Source of the DNA: an uncultured Candidatus Saccharibacteria bacterium
GTDB lineage: Bacteria; Patescibacteriota; Saccharimonadia; Saccharimonadales; Saccharimonadaceae
Length of the DNA: 64,000 nucleotides
Direction: 5' to 3'
Assembly: GCA_946538495.1 (NCBI GenBank)
Contig: CAMNGP010000002.1
Location: 37,816 to 101,815, forward strand
Below the pieces are notes generated by a model. That model ran no database searches and had not been told where the DNA came from. It saw nothing but the letters and a program-made list of their open reading frames with translations. Of this stretch, positions 28,784-37,371 are shown piece after piece. A program made the position numbers and the translations under genes. The first letter of the stretch is position 1. Every line of letters begins with the position of its first letter.

Positions 28784-30010
28784 CTAGAATTTAGAAAAGA
28801 TGTTCTTGAAAAAATTAAGTCTGCCTGATTTTTTGATCTTCTGTGATTTTTTAGTTAGAGTGGCTGGGATATGTGATTCTTCGGCAGCAAGCAAGGCAAG
28901 GCCTACAGCGGTAGCGAATTCTGGTTTTTCGATTGGCTCGGATACGCCGTTAAGCCCTGTAGGCGTACCGATTTTAACAGCAGCCTCTAGGGCTTGCTTA
29001 GCAAAGATTTCGATATCGCGCATCTTGGCGCCGCCACCGGTAAGAATGACACCTTCTGGAAGACGTTGATCGTATTTAGCAGCTTTCAGTTTTTTGCGAA
29101 TTTCAGCAAATATCTCTTCTAACCTAGCTTTAACGACTTCTTCAACTTCTTTACGCTCAAAGGCGCGTTCTCCATTTTTTCCTACTTTGATGGCGATGGA
29201 TTTGTCAGAATTAAAATTGCCCGTCACAAAGCGTGTTTTGATTTCTTCAGCAAGCTCTGGCTCAATTGCTAGTACAATGGCGAGGTCGTTGGTGATATTG
29301 TTTGAGCCGGCCGGAATAACGCCAATGTATTGCAAATCGCCTTCTTCATAAACGGCAACTGATGTTGTAGCGGCGCCTAAATCTACTACCGCTACGCCAT
29401 TTTCTTTCTGGCGCTCAGTAAGAACAGCTCTAGCAGCCGCAACGACGCTGGGGACTAATCTCTCGGCTTTGACATCTGCAGTCATAGTGGCGCGTTTTAA
29501 ATTTTCACAATTGGGCGTAAGTGCAGAGACTACGCAGGCGCGCATTTCTAATCTAGCTCCAGCCATGCCAAGTGGGTCTTTAATTCCACCTTGGCCATCC
29601 AAGGCGTATTCTAGCGGAACTACGTCTAGGACATCGCGATTAGCTGGGATGCGGCCACTAACAGCCATATCTTCAACGCGTGCGATATCCTCGTCAGTAA
29701 TTTCGTGATCAGCGGGGCCAACGGCAATCATGCCTTCGGCATTGGTAGAAATAACAGTAGAACCATTAATAGAAACGTAGGCGCTACGTACATCGTAACC
29801 GCCCATGCGTTCGGCGTCGCCAAGCATTCGGTCGATAGCCTCAGCGGGGCCAGTGAGATTAGCAGGAATACCCTTACGCATGCCGACTGATTTGCCTTCA
29901 TTATAGCCAACGATAGATATCTCGCCAGCTTTTGAAACTGATGCGATTATGGCACGGACATTTTCTGTACCAACGTCTAAACCTGTGACAAAGCGATTAC
30001 TTTCATCCAT
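28784..30010 (-). CDS. ftsA: Cell division protein FtsA
   Basis: RFVTGLDVGTENVRAIIA, VVDLGAATTSVAVYEEG, GVILTGGGAKM. Confidence 0.95.
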   Translation of the reverse strand: MDESNRFVTGLDVGTENVRAIIASVSKAGEISIVGYNEGKSVGMRKGIPANLTGPAEAIDRMLGDAERMGGYDVRSAYVSINGSTVISTNAEGMIAVGPADHEITDEDIARVEDMAVSGRIPANRDVLDVVPLEYALDGQGGIKDPLGMAGARLEMRACVVSALTPNCENLKRATMTADVKAERLVPSVVAAARAVLTERQKENGVAVVDLGAATTSVAVYEEGDLQYIGVIPAGSNNITNDLAIVLAIEPELAEEIKTRFVTGNFNSDKSIAIKVGKNGERAFERKEVEEVVKARLEEIFAEIRKKLKAAKYDQRLPEGVILTGGGAKMRDIEIFAKQALEAAVKIGTPTGLNGVSEPIEKPEFATAVGLALLAAEESHIPATLTKKSQKIKKSGRLNFFKNIFSKF

Positions 30011-30040
30011 AAGCTTATTATAACATAATTTATAAAGACA

Positions 30041-30131
30041 AGTAAGAATTCCTAAGCGTGCCCTGCGGGCACGCTCCAGGCCGCTCTAGCCAAGTCTTTA
30101 TGTCTCGTAGGACACCTTAGAAATTCTTACT
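30041..30131. repeat. Palindromic multi-hairpin intergenic element (type I)
   Basis: Arms agtaagaattcctaag / cttagaaattcttact; hairpin agcgtgccctgcgggcacgct; homologous to 31524, 36255, 40810 elements. Confidence 0.8.
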
Positions 30132-30909
30132 CGCCATCCGCTAGTGTCAGCACCTCATAACCATCTTTGTTTACGAGGATAGTGTGTTCACAATGGCAGC
30201 CAATGGAACCGTCTTTCATCTTGACGCTCCAGCCGTCGTCTTTGTCGACATAATTAGCTGGCTTACCAAGACAGGACATTGGTTCGATGCAAATCGTGTC
30301 ACCTTCTACTAGTTTATAACCCTGACCTTTTTTGCCATAGTTTGGAACTTCAGGAGCTTCGTGCATCGAAACGTCGATACCGTGACCGATGTAGTTTTCG
30401 ATTACGCCAAGGTGGCCTTTTCTTAACACGGTTTCTACTGCATGGCCAATATCGCCTATATGGGCACCCGGCTTCACTTGTTCTATGCCAGCCCACAAGG
30501 ATTCTTCAGTAATGCTAATCATTTTTTTAACTGCTGGCGAGCCAGTACCACCTACCAGCATCGTGAAGGCCGCATCCGTATAATATCCTTTATATTTTAT
30601 GACCAAATCAAAAGAAGCCTTATCGCCTTCTTCCAGGGGTTCGTCTTTCGGCGCGCCATGAACAAGTTCGTCGTTTATTGAAATACAGATTGCTCCTGGA
30701 AATTTTTCTTCTAGCTCGTCGTAGGCTACAGAAGCCCCGCGTTTAATAATTTCTTGGCGTACCCACGAATCAATTTCTTTCCCTGTCATACCAGGTTGGA
30801 CATAATTCTTGAGATCTTTTAGGAGGTTACCCATGATTTTGCCACCTTCTCGCATGGCGAGGATTTTGGCTTGCAATGTTTTGGCGTCGGAGTTTTCTTT
30901 ATTCACCAT
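30127..30909 (-). CDS. map: Methionine aminopeptidase
   Basis: YIGHGIDVSMHEAPEVPNYG, EGDTICIEPM, HCEHTILV; start chosen at MVNKENSD. Confidence 0.92.
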   Translation of the reverse strand: MVNKENSDAKTLQAKILAMREGGKIMGNLLKDLKNYVQPGMTGKEIDSWVRQEIIKRGASVAYDELEEKFPGAICISINDELVHGAPKDEPLEEGDKASFDLVIKYKGYYTDAAFTMLVGGTGSPAVKKMISITEESLWAGIEQVKPGAHIGDIGHAVETVLRKGHLGVIENYIGHGIDVSMHEAPEVPNYGKKGQGYKLVEGDTICIEPMSCLGKPANYVDKDDGWSVKMKDGSIGCHCEHTILVNKDGYEVLTLADGE

Positions 30910-31492
30910 AGCTTTTTTCGATTTCTCCACCGTTAACGTCATTTTCTTGGATGGTAGCGTCAGGCGCAATTCTCTCAACGACCCGCATAAGACGTGCGGT
31001 AACTTCTTCAACTGCACCTACGCCGTCAACGCGTTCAATTGGAATGTTGTGAGCTTCTAACAGAGGTAAAATTGAATAAATATTTTGTTCAAAAACCTCA
31101 AAACGTCGGTCGATGCTTTCCTTTTCTTGGTCATCATCACGTCCACGCAAAGCCAATCTTTGATACAACTCTTCTTTTGGTACCTCTAGAATAATGGCAC
31201 CGTTGATTTTGTCGGCCATATTGGCTACTAAATATTCGGCTTGAGCTTTATCTCTTGGATAGCCATCAAGAATGACGTCAAAACCCTCTGCTTCGGCCTT
31301 TAAAATTTGGTGGTTCATGAGTTTAATAACTTCTTCGTCAGGAATCAATTCGCCTCTGTCGGTGATTTCTTTATATTCGCCAGTTTGACGGATTGCTTCA
31401 CCAACCGAAAGCCAACGCCAACCATAGATTTCGGAGAGCGCCTTGCCTTGTGTGCCCTTACCCGAGCCAGCTAAGCCAAATAATATGATCAT
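30899..31492 (-). CDS. adk: Adenylate kinase
   Basis: IILFGLAGSGKGTQGKALSE, VILDGYPRDKAQAEYL; SD aaggag. Confidence 0.9.
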   Translation of the reverse strand: MIILFGLAGSGKGTQGKALSEIYGWRWLSVGEAIRQTGEYKEITDRGELIPDEEVIKLMNHQILKAEAEGFDVILDGYPRDKAQAEYLVANMADKINGAIILEVPKEELYQRLALRGRDDDQEKESIDRRFEVFEQNIYSILPLLEAHNIPIERVDGVGAVEEVTARLMRVVERIAPDATIQENDVNGGEIEKSYGE

Positions 31493-31523
31493 AAAAACTC
31501 CTTTTTCTTCATTATAACATACC

Positions 31524-31603
31524 GTAATCGAATATACCCCTCTAGGACACGCTCAAGGGCGCTCGCCCAAGCTTATGGTCCTAGAGGGGTATATTGCGAT
31601 TAC
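31524..31603. repeat. Palindromic intergenic element (type I, truncated core)
   Basis: 25-26 bp arms gtaatcgaatatacccctctaggac / gtcctagaggggtatattgcgattac; inner gggcgctcgccc. Confidence 0.8.
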
Positions 31604-31624
31604 TTATCCTTTAATAAAGGTAGA

Positions 31625-31843
31625 TTATTTGAGTCCTAATTTGATGCGCTCGGTTTTTTCGGCCTTGCGAGCTTCACGAATGATAGCTTTAAGGCGACGT
31701 TCACGCTTGGAAATAGGTTTTGCGAAGCGCATTTGAGACTTCTTAAGGGGCATCATGCCGCTTTGAAGGACTTTACGATTAAAACGACGAATAATGTTTT
31801 CGTTTGCCTCGCCCTGATCTTTTCTTGTAACTTTAATTGCCAT
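31625..31843 (-). CDS. rpsU: Ribosomal protein bS21
   Basis: MAIKVTRKDQGEANENIIRRFNRKVLQSGMM, KPISKRERRLKAI. Confidence 0.88.
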   Translation of the reverse strand: MAIKVTRKDQGEANENIIRRFNRKVLQSGMMPLKKSQMRFAKPISKRERRLKAIIREARKAEKTERIKLGLK

Positions 31844-31877
31844 ATTGGGATGTATTATATCACAGAGGGGGTAAAAA

Positions 31878-31900
31878 AACAAGACCTACGAAGTCTTGTT
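31878..31900. terminator. Hairpin terminator after tRNA-Asp
   Basis: aacaagacctacgaagtcttgtt flanked by an A-run (T-run on minus). Confidence 0.65.
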
Positions 31901-31909
31901 GTGTTTCTC

Positions 31910-31986
31910 TGGCGGAACCGACGAGACTCGAACTCGCGACCTCTGCCGTGACAGGGCAGCGCTCTAACCAACTGAGCTACGATTCC
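31910..31986 (-). tRNA. tRNA-Asp(GTC), CCA encoded
   Basis: Reverse complement ggaatcgtagctcagttggttagagcgctgccctgtcacggcagaggtcgcgagttcgagtctcgtcggttcc-g-cca. Confidence 0.92.
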
Positions 31987-32027
31987 AGCACTATTATTAT
32001 AACGCACTTTTAAGAGAAAAGCAAGTA

Positions 32028-33719
32028 TTACATGCCAGGGATTTTGAAAGCACCTGGATCGGCGGCTTGAGGATTGTAGATTTGATCCTGCATGGCTGGC
32101 TGCGGACCAAGGGGTTGAGCGGCCCCATTATTAGCGGCCGAAGGAACAGAATCTGCAGCGGGAGGGGCGATCGGTTCGGTTGGGATAGTTGGCTCTGGTG
32201 TAGGTTCTGGTGTTGGCATAATAGTGTCCATGCCGATAGGAGGAGCTGGTGGTGGAGGTAAGATATCTTCGCTTGATGTTGGCATATAGTTTATTTGTGG
32301 AACACCGTTGATCTCTGGATTCTCTGGAACCGCCGGAGCATTAGCAGCGGCAGGATTTTCTGGTTCGGACATTATTGGCTCAGTACTGCCTGGCACTGGA
32401 GAAGATGAGTTCGCTAAGGCGTCCTCGACCATTTGACCATAATTGATGCTTGGATTGTTTTGTCCAAATGAGTCTTTCCCTGTTTCGATGGCCGGAGTAG
32501 ACATTTCTTCTGGAGTTGGAGTAGCAGAGCTATCAATTTCTACTGGTTTTTCTTCTGGAGTTGGGACGGTTTCGCTGCCGGCCTGAGCTAGGCTAGCCGC
32601 GGCGGCTTGCAAATCGTCAAGCAAGGCGCTGTCCTCGGTGGAAGACGGCTCATCCTTAGGTTTGGCCTCTGAATGGGGTTCCGTTTGGGCAGGTTTTTCT
32701 TCGGTGTGATTATCGGATTTTTGCGCTTCTGGATCGTGCTCTATATCTAAGCTTGTGGGGTCATTATTGGTTTTAGCTGGAGCACTAGATAATGTCATGT
32801 TAAAGAGTTCATTCTCGATATCGTCGGTAATATTTTGCGAAATCAATTGTTGATTAGCTCCAGACTCCATTAGTTTAGAAGAAAGTTTCATAGTTTCGGA
32901 AGTAGTGCTTGCGCTTGAAAAACGATCAGTGGCGGCCACAATACCAGTGAGGAAGGCGGTAGCTTCTTCGGGATCAAGTTTCTCTTTAGTATTCATATTA
33001 TATATTAGGCTGGCGATCATTTCGGAGACCGAGCTAGCTGTTTTGTCGCTCCATTCGATTTCGCCAAATTTACCGGGATTTCCAGTTGTAATATTAATAA
33101 TTGACGCGTCATGCATAATCCGACCATGTTCACGAAGTGCCGCATCTAAGTCTATACCATTTGCAACGTCAAGAGCCAGAACTAGATCTACGTTATAGTC
33201 GCCATGAGAAAATTCTAGATCTTCTTCCGAGACGCGCGTATGATAAGGCGTGATGTAAATCTTAACGTAATCACCATCAATTTTATAGCGTAGGTGATCG
33301 GCTTTTTCTTTATTTAAAGCTACGACAAAATCCTGCAGGACATCGGCAGATGTTTCGAAAGTTTCTTCTGGCTTCAAAAATTCAAGTGCATTTGGCGTGG
33401 AGCCAGAGTAAATCGCTGTCGTGTTTTTGCCAATTTTGTCAAGAAAGAGAGATAAGCCGATGGCCGCCGAAATCTCGTCAACAGAAGGGTCGCTCGATAA
33501 TGCAACTAAGACATTCTTAGACTCGGCAATTTTGTGAGCTACATCAGCCTGAATGCTATGCCCTTCTTCGGCTGGAGCGCCGGAGCTGGACGGATGTTCT
33601 GAAACGAGCGGATCAACCACCACTGAACTGGCTGCGCTATCATTAGAAGTTGGTTCAGGAGTAACATTATCTACTGGTGGAGTAGAAATTGGCGCGGGAG
33701 TAGTATTGTTATCTGGCAT
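32028..33719 (-). CDS. DHH-family phosphoesterase-like protein with long Pro/Glu-rich C-terminal tail
   Basis: AESKNVLVALSSDPSVDEISAAIGLSLFLDKIGKN, VDLVLALDVANG; start at MPDNN. Confidence 0.7.
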   Translation of the reverse strand: MPDNNTTPAPISTPPVDNVTPEPTSNDSAASSVVVDPLVSEHPSSSGAPAEEGHSIQADVAHKIAESKNVLVALSSDPSVDEISAAIGLSLFLDKIGKNTTAIYSGSTPNALEFLKPEETFETSADVLQDFVVALNKEKADHLRYKIDGDYVKIYITPYHTRVSEEDLEFSHGDYNVDLVLALDVANGIDLDAALREHGRIMHDASIINITTGNPGKFGEIEWSDKTASSVSEMIASLIYNMNTKEKLDPEEATAFLTGIVAATDRFSSASTTSETMKLSSKLMESGANQQLISQNITDDIENELFNMTLSSAPAKTNNDPTSLDIEHDPEAQKSDNHTEEKPAQTEPHSEAKPKDEPSSTEDSALLDDLQAAAASLAQAGSETVPTPEEKPVEIDSSATPTPEEMSTPAIETGKDSFGQNNPSINYGQMVEDALANSSSPVPGSTEPIMSEPENPAAANAPAVPENPEINGVPQINYMPTSSEDILPPPPAPPIGMDTIMPTPEPTPEPTIPTEPIAPPAADSVPSAANNGAAQPLGPQPAMQDQIYNPQAADPGAFKIPGM

Positions 33720-33865
33720 ATCGATATCCTTTTTATTTGATAGTTTTATGTTAACATAAGCCTTTAGATTATTCAAGAGTTAAGATTTTTTCACCCCTTT
33801 ACTTTTTGGGGCAAAAGAGTTATAATAGTCGAAAATTATTAATAATTAATGTATATAGGAAGAAA

Positions 33866-34222
33866 ATGCCGATTATTAAATCTGCCAAAAAGGCTGCCAG
33901 ACAAGCGGAAAAACGCACTGCGCATAATGTAGAAATCAAGAAAGCAATCAAGGCTGCTTTGAAAGCCTTTAAGAAAAATCCTTCTGCAGAAAATCTTGCT
34001 AAAGCTCAATCTGAATACGACAAAGCCGTAAAAAAAGATTTAATGAAGAAGAACACCGCTGCACGACGCAAGGCTAAATTACATACTATGGCTAAGGCGG
34101 AAAATGTCAAATTGAGTAAAAAAACAGCAGCAAGGTCCGAAGCCAAGAAACCGGCCGCTAAGACCACCACGAAGAAAGCCGTAGCAAAAAAGACTCAATC
34201 AAAGACCAAGAAGACAGCTTAG
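33866..34222 (+). CDS. rpsT: Ribosomal protein bS20 with Lys/Ala-rich C-terminal extension
   Basis: MPIIKSAKKAARQAEKRTAHN; SD agga; start at 33866. Confidence 0.88.
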   Translation: MPIIKSAKKAARQAEKRTAHNVEIKKAIKAALKAFKKNPSAENLAKAQSEYDKAVKKDLMKKNTAARRKAKLHTMAKAENVKLSKKTAARSEAKKPAAKTTTKKAVAKKTQSKTKKTA

Positions 34223-34769
34223 AGGATTTTAAATCAATATCTAGTTTGGAGAGCTCTTTTAGGGTTCTCCTTTCTTTTGTGCCCTGTCTTAATGCATAAT
34301 CATTAATAGCCTGGGAGTTCAGTAGGCCAGCGAACTGGATTGGGTCCTCATTTATCTTAATCTTTTCCAATAATTCTATAGCCTTTTTGCCGTCTTTTTT
34401 AGCGGTACGATAGATATCAAAAACAAGTCTAAAATCTTGGTTTTGCGGAAGGGTGAATTCTTGAATATCTATTTTTCCTTTAATTGCCTTATAGGCCGCT
34501 GAACGTTTGTCGAGTTTTGTTTCGAAGAGAGCGATCTGGTGAGGTGAATTCAGGTAGTCTGGGAGCTTTTCAAAGGCTACCTTGTTTTCGCTGAAATCGC
34601 GCAACAGAATTCTGCGTTTCTCGTCAAAAAGCGAATTGCCGAGGAAAACATTTGGCAGATCGCCTAGGTCGAGATTGGTAGCGTCGATTATTTCGTATCT
34701 AGGGCCCAGAAATTTTTCAATTGCCTTTTTTGCCGCCACACGGTCGTTGCCAGTAAAAATTTTAATCAT
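34158..34769 (-). CDS. holA: DNA polymerase III delta subunit-like
   Basis: MIKIFTGNDRVAAKKAIEKFL, FEKLPDYLNSPHQIALFETKLDKRSAAYKAIKG. Confidence 0.7.
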   Translation of the reverse strand: MIKIFTGNDRVAAKKAIEKFLGPRYEIIDATNLDLGDLPNVFLGNSLFDEKRRILLRDFSENKVAFEKLPDYLNSPHQIALFETKLDKRSAAYKAIKGKIDIQEFTLPQNQDFRLVFDIYRTAKKDGKKAIELLEKIKINEDPIQFAGLLNSQAINDYALRQGTKERRTLKELSKLDIDLKSSKLSSWSLIESFLLRLSSWWS

Positions 34770-35613
34770 GGGCTAGCTCCGGTTGGCATTTTGGGCAAAT
34801 ATGCGTGCCGCGACCAGCAACCTTAGTTTTAATAACCTTTGTTCCGCAGCGCGGACACGGACAGCCCTCTCGGCGAAACACTTTGGCGAATTTCTCTAGA
34901 TAATCACCCTTGGTGCCATCCGCTTTAACGTAAGTTGCCATGGTGGAGCCGCCAGATTTAATTGACTCATCCATGACAGCGCGCGCGGCAATTAATAGAT
35001 CAGCTGCTTCTTTTTGAGTGAGAGTACCCGCTCTTCTGGCGGGATGAATTCTAGCTGCAAACAAAGACTCGTCAGCGTAGATATTGCCTAGTCCACAGAT
35101 AAGAGACTGGTCAAGAATGGCCGCCTTAATAAGAGATTTCTGATGTTTTTGCAGTTTTTCGTAAAATTCTTCAGGAGTCATTTGCCAAGGCTCTTTAGCA
35201 AGTTTTTGGATGAACGGGTCTTTTTCAACATCCTTGGTGATAATTGTCTTAATGAAACCGAATTTTCGTTGATCGTTAAAATAAAGAGTGCCATTTTCTA
35301 GTTCAATAATAACCCTGGTTTGCTTATTGGGTAACTTAGCAGTGAAATTATCGCTCGGATGGCCAGCAGCATAGCGTTCTTCCCCGTCATATATTAATTG
35401 TCCGGTCATGCGTAAATGTATCATAAGTGATTTTTGGTTATCAAGATCCAAAATTAATGCCTTGCCAAAACGACGAATGCCTACTATTTTGCCAATTTGA
35501 GGCGTTCCGATAAATGATTTGTCGCACAAGACTTCAATTTTCTGAATTTTTTTTCCAAAAATATATTTTAAGAGCCCACGCCTAATAGTCTCAACTTCTG
35601 GTAACTCTGGCAT
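34762..35613 (-). CDS. mutM: Formamidopyrimidine-DNA glycosylase
   Basis: MPELPEVETIRRGL, GLGNIYADESLF, C-terminal zinc finger CPRCGTKVIKTKVAGRGTHICPKCQ. Confidence 0.95.
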   Translation of the reverse strand: MPELPEVETIRRGLLKYIFGKKIQKIEVLCDKSFIGTPQIGKIVGIRRFGKALILDLDNQKSLMIHLRMTGQLIYDGEERYAAGHPSDNFTAKLPNKQTRVIIELENGTLYFNDQRKFGFIKTIITKDVEKDPFIQKLAKEPWQMTPEEFYEKLQKHQKSLIKAAILDQSLICGLGNIYADESLFAARIHPARRAGTLTQKEAADLLIAARAVMDESIKSGGSTMATYVKADGTKGDYLEKFAKVFRREGCPCPRCGTKVIKTKVAGRGTHICPKCQPELAHD

Positions 35614-35662
35614 ATTTTTATTCTACCATAAATTCACAGAGAGCAAAGTTTTCCACAACCAA

Positions 35663-35711
35663 ACGCTATATTTAGTGTTAGAAAAGTCTTGACAAACGCT
35701 ATATGTAGGGG
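35663..35711. promoter_or_regulatory. Tandem NrdR-box-like operators
   Basis: acgctatatttagtgt (35663) and acgctatatgtagggg (35696), 33 bp apart, flanking a TTGACA. Confidence 0.55.
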
Positions 35712-35783
35712 TTAGAATGTTCCTAGGTAATGCTTATAATATAAAAAGAAGGCATCAAAAGTACGGTAAACGAGACTACTTTT

Positions 35784-36242
35784 ATGCTCTTCAGAAAGGA
35801 AACCATGAAGAAAATTATCTACCGAAACCAAAATGAGGTTGAGAATTTCGATTTGAAAAGGTTTGTTAAATCTATTAATAAATATGCTAAGGTTTCTGAG
35901 AAAGATGTGAAGGAGGCCTTGGAGGATTTTGATCAATATGATACCATGCACGTTTCTTGCCTCGTAGAAGTCGGCATGAAATTGATTGGCGAAAGAGCTG
36001 GCGATGAAGCTATGAAGGAATACTTCACCGAACACGGGACCTGGTTTGAGGAGGGCAAGTTCGAACGATTGCGCCGAATCACTGGTTATTTGGTCGGCAC
36101 ACTTGATCGCTGGAATGATGCTAAAAAGGCCGAGGAACATGCACGCGTTAAGCACTGTGTAAATTCTTCGATTGATGATGCGGAGAGATTGGCGGCGCTT
36201 GAAACCCAAGCGATGGAACATAACGTTGCATACGCACACTAA
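35784..36242 (+). CDS. Stand-alone divergent ATP-cone-like protein
   Basis: KKIIYRNQNEVENFDLKRFVKSINKYAKVSEKDVKEAL; ORF start as in track, preceded by gaaagga. Confidence 0.55.
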   Translation: MLFRKETMKKIIYRNQNEVENFDLKRFVKSINKYAKVSEKDVKEALEDFDQYDTMHVSCLVEVGMKLIGERAGDEAMKEYFTEHGTWFEEGKFERLRRITGYLVGTLDRWNDAKKAEEHARVKHCVNSSIDDAERLAALETQAMEHNVAYAH

Positions 36243-36254
36243 TAAACAAGGTAG

Positions 36255-36344
36255 GAGAGATTTGCCAAGCGTGCCCTGCGGGCACGCTCTAGGCACGTTC
36301 TAGTCGAGTATTCGTGCCCCTTAGGAGAACTTAGCAAATTTCTC
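36255..36344. repeat. Palindromic multi-hairpin intergenic element (type I)
   Basis: Arms gagagatttgc / gcaaatttctc; hairpin agcgtgccctgcgggcacgct identical to that at 30054. Confidence 0.78.
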
Positions 36345-36348
36345 TTTT

Positions 36349-37326
36349 TTATTCACTAAGCAATTTGCAAATCAGGGCTATGAGGAGCCCTTTTTCTTTA
36401 GGATTGGACTCAGCAATTAATAACGCTAGCGCAGTAAGGGCGCGGTCGGAGATTTTGGTTTCACCGTTTTTAGCTAAATGATAGTCGTTAATAGTCAAAA
36501 AAATCACAAAAAGTAAGGCACCGATGCGTTTGTTGCCATCGTAGAATGGGTGGTCCTTGATGATGAGATAGAGCAAATTGGCAGCTTTTTCGGAAATAGA
36601 AGGATAGACATCTTTATCGTCAAAAGTTTGAATGATGGCGCTGAGTGAGGATTCGAAGGCATTGCCACGAGGCTTACCAAATAGCTCGTCGCCCTTAACT
36701 GATTTTTTGAGCTCTTTAATAATCTTAAGCCCTTCGGCTTCGGTGATTATCTTGGTTGCCTTTTTCCCTTTCGTAAAAGAAATATGTCCCTCGTCATACT
36801 CTTTGAGAGCCTTAAAGCTGGGACTATATTTGGTAATCACCTCCAATACTCCGCTAGCTTCATCAGCAGAAAGACTAGAAGAAGCGACAAGGCGCTTGAC
36901 AATACCAAGTGCGCCCTCGATTTCATGTAGTTTATTGGAATCTAATTCTTTTAATCTACGTTCGTTAATGGCGGCACCGTCCACCACATAATGATGAAGC
37001 ACCTTGGTGGCCCAGATGCGGAAGTTGGTGGCCTTTTTAGAATTGACACGATAGCCGACCGAAATAATGGCGTCAAGATTATACATTTTGACTTTACGAG
37101 TAATCGACCTACTACCCTCTTTTTGAACTTGTAAAGAATCTTTACAAGTTCGTTTTTCGGATAATTCACCTTCTTTAAATATTCTATTTAAATGGTAGGT
37201 GATGTTTTGAGGAACAACATCAAAAAGCTTAGCAATCTGGGCCTGGGTAGCCCAAATAGTTTCTTCTTCGATATTAAAAACTACTTCGCCCTTGGCAATC
37301 TTGTAGATTTCGATCCCCTTTTCCAT
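36349..37326 (-). CDS. RhuM-family protein fused to Fic/Doc domain
   Basis: RhuM: ETIWATQAQIAKLFDVVPQNITYHLNRIFKEGEL, YNLDAIISVGYRVNSKKATNFRIWA; Fic: HPFYDGNKRIGA. Confidence 0.88.
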   Translation of the reverse strand: MEKGIEIYKIAKGEVVFNIEEETIWATQAQIAKLFDVVPQNITYHLNRIFKEGELSEKRTCKDSLQVQKEGSRSITRKVKMYNLDAIISVGYRVNSKKATNFRIWATKVLHHYVVDGAAINERRLKELDSNKLHEIEGALGIVKRLVASSSLSADEASGVLEVITKYSPSFKALKEYDEGHISFTKGKKATKIITEAEGLKIIKELKKSVKGDELFGKPRGNAFESSLSAIIQTFDDKDVYPSISEKAANLLYLIIKDHPFYDGNKRIGALLFVIFLTINDYHLAKNGETKISDRALTALALLIAESNPKEKGLLIALICKLLSE

Positions 37327-37371
37327 GTCTTATACTATACCATGGATAAACAAAAATGCACAGAATCGGAC

